A DNA stretch of 11,753 bases from Nitrososphaera sp. UBA210 (GTDB lineage Archaea; Thermoproteota; Nitrososphaeria; Nitrososphaerales; Nitrososphaeraceae): contig DADA01000068.1 in assembly GCA_002494895.1 (NCBI GenBank), positions 1 to 11,753 of the forward strand, in the 5' to 3' direction. The position numbers and the translations under genes were made by a program. Positions 10,592 through 11,753 of this stretch are shown here, piece by piece. The first letter of the stretch is position 1, and each line of letters begins with the position of its first letter. The notes under the pieces were generated by a model that saw only the letters and a program-made list of their open reading frames with translations, was not told where the DNA came from and did not search any database.

Positions 10592-11753
10592 CCCTTTATC
10601 ACCCCTATCGGAACAAGCCTGACCACCTTGGTAGCTATTCCAAGTGAATGAGACACCTCCGCCACGGCGTCAACATCCTTGTAGGCTTCGGGCGTTTCTT
10701 CGACCACGCCTTCCCTAGTCATCGCCTTTACGTAGATGCCTTTTGATTCCAGACCGCTTTTGACTCCTTCGGCGGTGTAGCTGCGCTTTGCGGCAGACCG
10801 GGACATTGTTCTGCCGGCGCCATGGGCCGTTGACCCAAAGCTGAGCTCCAGCGATTTCTGGCTGCCAAGAAGTATCCAGCTGGCTGTCCCCATCGACCCA
10901 GGCAATATCACGGGCTGGCCGATGCTACGGTACCTGTCGGGCACCTGCTGCATTCCCGCAGGAAAGGCCCTTGTCGCTCCCTTTCTGTGGACTACTACGT
11001 CTCTAGTGCCTTCGCCGTCAACAGAATGGCGCTCAACCTTGGCAATGTTGTGTGCCACGTCGTAAACCAGCTCCATGTCCAGCCCGCCTTCGCCTGTCTG
11101 AAAGACCCGCTCAAATGTCTTGCGAGTCCAGTGGGTAATCATCTGCCTGTTGGCCCAGGCAAAATTTAGAGCAGAGTACATCGCCTTCCTATAGTCAGCT
11201 CCTTCTTTGGAATTGTTTGGGACGCAGGCAAGTTCCCTGTCTGGCAGGCTCATGCCATACTTTCGCAAAGCAGATTCCGACACGCGCAAATAGTCTGTGC
11301 AGATCTGGTGGCCAAAGCCGCGTGACCCGCAGTGTATCAATACGGTCAGCTGACCGGCGTGGTCCAGCCCCATCGCCTTGGCGGCTGGTTCGTCGTAAAT
11401 CTTGTCCACCTTTTGCACCTCAAGAAAATGGTTCCCCGAACCCAGGCTGCCGAGCTGGGATGCGCCCCTCTTTCTTGCGGTGTCTGACACGCTGGCCGGG
11501 TCGGCGCCGGCCATGCTGCCTCCCTCTTCGCAGACATCGGCGTCGTCATCCGTGCCATAGCCGTGCGTCACCGCCCACCTCACTCCTTCGACAAGCAGCT
11601 CATCAAGTTCCGATCGGGATAGTTTGATCGAACCTTGGCTCCCAACCCCTGATGGTATCGAGCGAAATAATTCGTTTACGAGATCCTTTAGTTTCGGCCT
11701 CAGGTCGCTCTCTGTCAGGTTGGTGCGCATGAGCCGCACCCCGCAGTTTATGT
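10588..11753 (-). CDS. rtcB: tRNA-splicing ligase RtcB, N-terminus beyond the window
   Basis: About 388 residues of RtcB are visible; roughly 95 more are expected upstream, since the family is about 480 long. The frame runs into the window edge through INCGVRLMRTNL, so the GTG at 11739 is not the start. The active-site residues are present in order: the Cys of NCGVR, the His of GSGNHFLEVQ, the His of LIHCGSRGFGHQ, the His of YDVAHNIAKVE, and the guanylated His of GSTAHGAGR. It ends VRLVPIGVIKG, the usual C-terminus. RtcB joins 2',3'-cyclic-phosphate and 5'-OH ends using GTP and Mn2+, and seals tRNA exons after splicing in archaea. No intein interrupts the visible part, although inteins occur in some archaeal RtcB proteins. 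It leads a three-gene operon with PDCD5 and a hypothetical gene. Confidence 0.97.
   Translation of the reverse strand, partial: INCGVRLMRTNLTESDLRPKLKDLVNELFRSIPSGVGSQGSIKLSRSELDELLVEGVRWAVTHGYGTDDDADVCEEGGSMAGADPASVSDTARKRGASQLGSLGSGNHFLEVQKVDKIYDEPAAKAMGLDHAGQLTVLIHCGSRGFGHQICTDYLRVSESALRKYGMSLPDRELACVPNNSKEGADYRKAMYSALNFAWANRQMITHWTRKTFERVFQTGEGGLDMELVYDVAHNIAKVERHSVDGEGTRDVVVHRKGATRAFPAGMQQVPDRYRSIGQPVILPGSMGTASWILLGSQKSLELSFGSTAHGAGRTMSRSAAKRSYTAEGVKSGLESKGIYVKAMTREGVVEETPEAYKDVDAVAEVSHSLGIATKVVRLVPIGVIKG

Noticed and set aside
10987..11627. Plus-strand frames inside rtcB
   Set aside because: They are shadows of the strongly conserved RtcB frame on the minus strand.
10588..11753. Intein in rtcB
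   Set aside because: All visible active-site motifs are continuous with normal family spacing; no insertion is seen.

Overview
The window reads as chromosomal DNA of an ammonia-oxidising thaumarchaeon (Nitrososphaeria), most likely a Nitrososphaera-like soil lineage. The evidence is an archaeal-type uS11, a PDCD5-family protein, an RtcB tRNA ligase, an exported protein with a PEFG-CTERM sorting tail, a small Cys-rich 'FIKWDG..CPCC..RLRT' zinc protein of a kind I know only from this phylum, and TATA boxes about 28 bp ahead of many starts, including several TTG starts. Base composition is moderate, with an AT-richer stretch at about 5.4-7.0 kb.

Layout. 1-170: 5' end of an asparaginyl-tRNA synthetase-like gene (minus). 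272-1444: exported PEFG-CTERM surface protein (plus), overlapped tail-to-tail by the small zinc protein (minus). 1622-2918: a small signal-peptide protein and a membrane-anchored winged-helix regulator (both minus). 3065-4671: a two-gene operon of a Nudix ADP-ribose pyrophosphatase-like enzyme and a zinc alcohol dehydrogenase (plus, ATGA overlap). 4737-5402: a one-domain winged-helix regulator and a basic zinc-knuckle protein, each with its own TATA box.

5403-7037 is the most unusual part. It holds a palindrome built around a strong TATA box, two hairpins with no gene downstream of it, a two-winged-helix protein (minus) and a small winged-helix protein (plus) that diverge from an intergenic region carrying GCAGGCA repeats. 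It ends at the 3' end of a tRNA-Thr(CGT) gene. The ten bases spanning the tRNA 3' end (AGCCCTAGAT) recur as a direct repeat at 5519-5528, right beside the palindrome. This is the arrangement expected of a small or decayed tRNA-integrated element carrying two regulators, although no integrase is present.

7038-9865: tRNA-Thr (minus) divergent from glmM, which overlaps thiL, followed by rps11 with its own TATA box (all plus). 9862-11753: rtcB (5' end beyond the window), a PDCD5 gene and an unknown small gene form a tightly overlapping minus-strand operon that meets rps11 on a shared CTAG stop palindrome. The right part is mostly information processing (tRNA splicing, ribosome, nucleic-acid binding) plus sugar-phosphate and thiamine metabolism; the left part is surface and regulatory genes.
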